From CAZQGO01 sp964593065 (GTDB taxonomy: Bacteria; Oederibacteriota; JAAXVQ01), in the NCBI GenBank assembly GCA_964593065.1, contig CAZQGO010000021.1:1-52800 (forward strand): DNA of 52,800 nucleotides. The letters are read 5' to 3'. The notes under the pieces are model-generated. The model was not told where the DNA came from. It did no database searches and saw nothing but the letters and a program-made list of their open reading frames with translations. Each line of letters opens with the position of its first letter. Position 1 is the first letter of the stretch. The translations under genes were made by a program, and so were the position numbers. This document shows, in pieces, positions 50,037 through 52,800 of this stretch.

Positions 50037-50922
50037 GGTCCGCCTCCGGCGGCGTCCCGCGCTTGGCCTCGATGCGGGAGCGAACCCGGGCCCACAGGGT
50101 CCGGAAAGGCTTCCGGTAATCCGGCAGCGCGTCCACGACCAGCTCCCCGCGCGAATAGGCCTCGGCAATGCGCCGGTCATCGGGGATCTCCGCCAGGATG
50201 TGGATTCCCTCCTGCCGGCAGAAGCGATGGACGCGGTCGTCGCCCGCGCCCATGCGGTTCACCGCCACGCCGAAAGGAAGTCCGAGCTCGCGGACCATGT
50301 CCACGGCCAGCTTCAGGTCATGCAGGCCGAAAGGCGTGGGTTCGGCGACCAGGATGACGAAATCCGCGCCGCGCAGGGCGGCGACCACCGGACAGGACGT
50401 GCCCGGCGGCGCGTCCAGAATGGCCGGCAGATCGCCGCGCATGCCGGCCTTGACCGCGCGGACCAGCGGCGGCGCCATGGCCACGCCCACGTCCATCTCG
50501 CCCTGGATCAGGGTGATGTCGCCGGCCTGGAAGGTGCTCACCACGCCGACGCGCTGGTCCTGCTCCCGAATGGCCTGCTGCGGACATACCAGGGCGCAGC
50601 CGCCGCAGCCGTGGCACAGTTCAGGCAAAACCATGGTTTTGCCGCCCAGCAGGGCGATGGCGTGGTACTGGCAGAAACGGCTGCAGTCGCCGCAGGCCGT
50701 GCAGAGTTTTTCATCCACCTGGGGAATCGAAATGGCAACGGTCTTTTCCGCGATCGCCGGGCCAGGTAAAAACAAGTGGACATTCGGCTCCTCGACATCG
50801 CAGTCCAGGAGCTGAACCGGGCTTCCGAACACCCTGGCCAGGCTCAGCGAGACCGTGGTCTTGCCGGTCCCGCCCTTGCCCGAGGCCACGGCGACAATCA
50901 TCTGCTGGTGATTCGGCTTCAT
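50017..50922 (-). CDS. MinD-like ATPase with 2x[4Fe-4S] ferredoxin insert (2)
   Basis: 301 residues. ASGKGGTGKTTVSLSLAR P-loop, ferredoxin insert CTACGDCSRFCQYHAI and CHGCGGCALVCPQQAI, then DAPPGTSCPVVAAL. It is the paralogue of the ATPase at 47283-48152; such pairs are probably heterodimers. In Desulfovibrio the orp cluster has two of these next to the orange protein. A 186-nt spacer without a gene separates it from the upstream NifX-like gene. Confidence 0.93.
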   Translation of the reverse strand: MKPNHQQMIVAVASGKGGTGKTTVSLSLARVFGSPVQLLDCDVEEPNVHLFLPGPAIAEKTVAISIPQVDEKLCTACGDCSRFCQYHAIALLGGKTMVLPELCHGCGGCALVCPQQAIREQDQRVGVVSTFQAGDITLIQGEMDVGVAMAPPLVRAVKAGMRGDLPAILDAPPGTSCPVVAALRGADFVILVAEPTPFGLHDLKLAVDMVRELGLPFGVAVNRMGAGDDRVHRFCRQEGIHILAEIPDDRRIAEAYSRGELVVDALPDYRKPFRTLWARVRSRIEAKRGTPPEADHAETLP

Positions 50923-51108
50923 CGCATTCCCGCCGTTTCTTTCGCGGCGACCATCACCGGCTCACATCCGCTTGTTTCAGCCTCCAGTGGGAAAAACGGC
51001 AGGGTGGAGCCGTGCGGAATTGAAACCGCCGGAAGTTAAAACGTGGTCATGGCCGGGATTTCCTCCCCGCCGTCCGTGCCTGAGCTTCCTGAGGCGGGAA
51101 AGGGCCTC

Positions 51109-51471
51109 CTACACCGCGCCTTCTTCCACGTCCGCCGACCGGGCCTCGGCCAGTTTCCCTTCGCGGAATTCCCGGAGGGCCTCGGCCACAGTGGCCGCGC
51201 CGGAATGATAGACCTTGACGCCGGCTGCGGTCAGCACCCGGAAGGCCTTGGGGCCGCAATGCCCGGTAATCAAGCCCTGGGCGCCCGATCGGATCACCGT
51301 CTCGGCGGCTTGAATGCCGGCGCCCTGGGCCGCCTCCAGGCTTTGGCGGTTGTCCACCACTTCCAGGGAGCCTGATTCCATATCGATCACCAGGAATGTA
51401 TGCGCCCGTCCAAAGCGCCGGTCCAGGGGGGCGTCCAAAGCCACGCCCGCGGCGGTGATGACGATCTTCAT
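51109..51471 (-). CDS. NifX/NifB-like cluster-binding protein (1)
   Basis: 120 residues of the dinitrogenase iron-molybdenum cofactor family: MKIVITAAG start, LDRRFGRAHTFLVID and the LITGHCGPKAFRVL segment with a single Cys. Family members, including the orange protein, bind Fe, Mo or Mo-Cu-S clusters. It follows the DUF5320 gene with 1 nt between stop and start and is cotranscribed with the other NifX-like protein. Confidence 0.9.
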   Translation of the reverse strand: MKIVITAAGVALDAPLDRRFGRAHTFLVIDMESGSLEVVDNRQSLEAAQGAGIQAAETVIRSGAQGLITGHCGPKAFRVLTAAGVKVYHSGAATVAEALREFREGKLAEARSADVEEGAV

Positions 51472-51472
51472 G

Positions 51473-51856
51473 TCACTCGGCCCCCGGTCGGTCTTCCATC
51501 TCGTCCAGGCGCTGCTTGACCGCGTCCAATTCGGACTGCAGGTATTCCGCCTGCCGGCTCAACCATTGTTTTTCCGCTTCCGGGCCGGGCTGCGGCGAGA
51601 AGGCCGCCGGGGCGGCGGCCTCGGGCCAGGGCGCGACGCCAAAGCCGTGCCGCCAGCCGCGCCCGCCGCCGAATCCGCGGCCCCAAAATCCTCCGCCGCG
51701 CCCGCCGAATCCCCCGCGCATTCCAAAACCCCTTCCCGCACCGCGGCCCGGAACCGGATTGGCGTATCCAGGCATGCCGTGCCCAGCGCAATACCCCGCC
51801 GCCCTGCCGGTCATGGAACCCATTCCCTCGGGCCCTGTCCTGTCTCCTCTAGGCAT
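51473..51856 (-). CDS. DUF5320 Gly/Arg-rich protein
   Basis: 127 residues. N-terminal MPRGDRTGPEGMGSMTGRAAGYC, a long Gly/Arg/Phe-rich low-complexity segment (about 40-75), then a coiled coil EKQWLSRQAEYLQSELDAVKQRLDEME. This is the pattern of DUF5320, found next to NifX-like and MinD-type genes. Role unknown; the coil suggests oligomerisation or docking. Confidence 0.88.
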   Translation of the reverse strand: MPRGDRTGPEGMGSMTGRAAGYCAGHGMPGYANPVPGRGAGRGFGMRGGFGGRGGGFWGRGFGGGRGWRHGFGVAPWPEAAAPAAFSPQPGPEAEKQWLSRQAEYLQSELDAVKQRLDEMEDRPGAE

Positions 51857-51917
51857 GATCTGTTCCTCCTTTTTTACGGTTTGAATTCTGCCTGTCCAGT
51901 GCAGGCTAAAACGGCTG

Positions 51918-52256
51918 TCAGTGGTCGCAGAGATTGGCGCCCGTCCGCAGCGAGTCGTTACAAAAGGCCGCGACCAGTTCCTCCACGCTCCCGCCCTCCA
52001 CGCCCGCTATGACGCGGATGCCTTGCCGGGAGAAAAGGTCTTGCGCCCGCTGGCCCATGCCGCCCGCGATAATCACCTGGGCCCCTTGTTCGTGCAGCCA
52101 GCGGGGCAATACGCCGGGCTCATGCGGAGGCGGGGTGAGCCGGGTCTGTCCGAGAACTCGGCCCGAGGCAGGGTCCACCTCTACCAGGGCGAACGTTTCA
52201 CAGTGCCCGAAATGCCGGCTCAAGGCGCCTTGAGCCAAGGGAATCGCGATCTTCAT
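51918..52256 (-). CDS. NifX/NifB-like cluster-binding protein (2)
   Basis: 112 residues: MKIAIPLAQGALSRHFGHCETFALVEVD start (with a Cys in HFGHC), IIAGGMGQRAQDLF and a C-terminal CNDSLRTGANLCDH with two more Cys. Same family as the protein at 51109-51471 but with the HFGHC and C-terminal Cys features of the members that sit in DUF134 operons. ATG at 52254-52256 with AAGGAGG upstream. Confidence 0.9.
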   Translation of the reverse strand: MKIAIPLAQGALSRHFGHCETFALVEVDPASGRVLGQTRLTPPPHEPGVLPRWLHEQGAQVIIAGGMGQRAQDLFSRQGIRVIAGVEGGSVEELVAAFCNDSLRTGANLCDH

Positions 52257-52296
52257 GCTTGACCTCCTTGAGTGAGCGTTTGGATGCAGCGGCCGG

Positions 52297-52800
52297 TCAC
52301 CGGGCCTGCGGGCCGTCTTGCCCCTTTTCGCCGTTTTCTCCGCCGGACCAACCCCTGTTCCTCCGGCCAAGGCCGCGGCCGTGACCGGCGCCCCGGTCCA
52401 GGCGCCGGATCATCGGGCCGCGGCAGGCCGGGCAGGCCGGAGGCCGTCCGCTGCCGAACGGCTCCTGCCAGCGGTGCCCGCATTGCAGGCACCCGAAGAC
52501 GCGTTGCCCCGCCAGCGCCACCGGCCCGCCTTCGATGCGCAAGGCCTTCCCGTCGTGCAGGACGCGCGCGACCTTGCGATGGGCGGTCTCCAGGATGCGG
52601 CCGAAGGTTTGGCGGGAGACTCCCATGTGCTCCGCCGCCTGCTCGTGATACAGGCCCTCGAGATCCGCCAGGCGGACGGCTTCGTACTCATCCAGGGTCA
52701 TCACCTCTTCGGACAGTTCCCGGGCCGGAATCCCCGCGGGTTTGAACAGTCCGGTGCGGGGCCGGCCTGTGATCTTCCGCAAAAAATAGGGCCTGGTCAA
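52297..52800 (-). CDS. DUF134 DNA-binding protein, start at window edge
   Basis: 167 residues visible. DUF134 core: FKPAGIPARELSEEVMTLDEYEAVRLADLEGL, then a helix-turn-helix HMGVSRQTFGRILETAHRKVA, then a Cys4 ribbon CLQCGHRW...CPACRG. A TTG at 52798-52800 in the right frame could be the start, and the next residues (TRPYFLRK) look like the usual DUF134 N-terminus, so the gene may be complete, but the window ends here. Probably a regulator of the cluster-assembly genes that follow. Confidence 0.8.
   Translation of the reverse strand: MTRPYFLRKITGRPRTGLFKPAGIPARELSEEVMTLDEYEAVRLADLEGLYHEQAAEHMGVSRQTFGRILETAHRKVARVLHDGKALRIEGGPVALAGQRVFGCLQCGHRWQEPFGSGRPPACPACRGPMIRRLDRGAGHGRGLGRRNRGWSGGENGEKGQDGPQAR

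Noticed and set aside
1..52800. CRISPR arrays, tRNA or rRNA genes, insertion sequences
   Set aside because: I looked for regular spacer repeats, tRNA T-loop signatures, transposase motifs and terminal repeats and saw none.

Overview
The window is a GC-rich piece of a draft bacterial genome; two runs of exactly 100 N (6103-6202, 9233-9332) mark scaffold joins. An OmpA-family protein, lipoprotein-type and secreted proteins, and many periplasmic signal peptides indicate a Gram-negative cell envelope. The right end is rich in Fe-S ATPases and NifX/NifB-like metal-cluster proteins typical of anaerobes, while KatG, a peroxiredoxin and a PerR-like regulator handle oxidative exposure. I cannot fix the phylum from sequence alone; Desulfobacterota-like or PVC/Omnitrophota-like lineages are the kind of organism suggested.

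Layout. 1-2.8 kb: katG (cut by the window edge), a 1-Cys-type peroxiredoxin and a PerR-like regulator. 3-9.5 kb: secreted glycosidase-like protein, small Cys protein, LCM-type methyltransferase, Spy-like periplasmic protein, DUF6062 protein and a dynamin-like GTPase preceded by a structured RNA leader that ends in a terminator. 9.5-10.9 kb: OmpA-family protein. 11.0-20.9 kb: an 11-gene minus-strand operon encoding discrete type II fatty-acid/polyketide enzymes: KS, KS, KR (FabG), HMG-CoA-synthase-like HCS, ECH1, ECH2, FabL-like enoyl reductase, ACP, alpha-oxoamine synthase, FabZ-like dehydratase and a 4'-phosphopantetheinyl transferase. 21.9-24.2 kb: thioredoxin - CcdA - Acr3 arsenite efflux. 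24.7-29.3 kb: ICMT-like methyltransferase, degenerate receiver protein, DUF1634-TauE/SafE pair, redox-active thioredoxin fold protein, permease and ArsR repressor with a visible operator. 29.6-33.2 kb: ablA - Na+/solute symporter - ablB, an N-acetyl-beta-lysine osmolyte operon. 33.2-41.6 kb: lipoprotein, ABC-2 exporter, cardiolipin synthase-like PLD enzyme, phosphoesterase, PfkB kinase, CPA2 antiporter with CBS domains. 41.8-43.4 kb: a Mug-type DNA glycosylase, an FmdE-like protein and a frameshifted remnant of a second Mug paralogue. 43.4-52.8 kb: a long minus-strand run with CoA-disulfide reductase/rhodanese, MBL hydrolase, thioesterase, Mrp, two ferredoxin-MinD ATPases, DUF89, a J-domain protein, a methyltransferase, two NifX-like proteins, DUF5320 and DUF134.

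The most notable system is the 11-20.9 kb operon. It combines the complete enzyme set of an HCS beta-branching cassette (ACP, KS, HCS, ECH1, ECH2) with a full reductive loop (KR, DH, ER) and an alpha-oxoamine synthase that would condense an acyl thioester with an amino acid. My inference is a methyl-branched (iso- or beta-methyl) acyl chain released as an alpha-amino ketone, perhaps a sphingoid-like lipid base. A 17-bp perfect palindrome overlaps the -35 box of its likely promoter. The second is the right-hand cluster, which resembles the orange-protein (orp) gene set of Desulfovibrio with unusual added genes.
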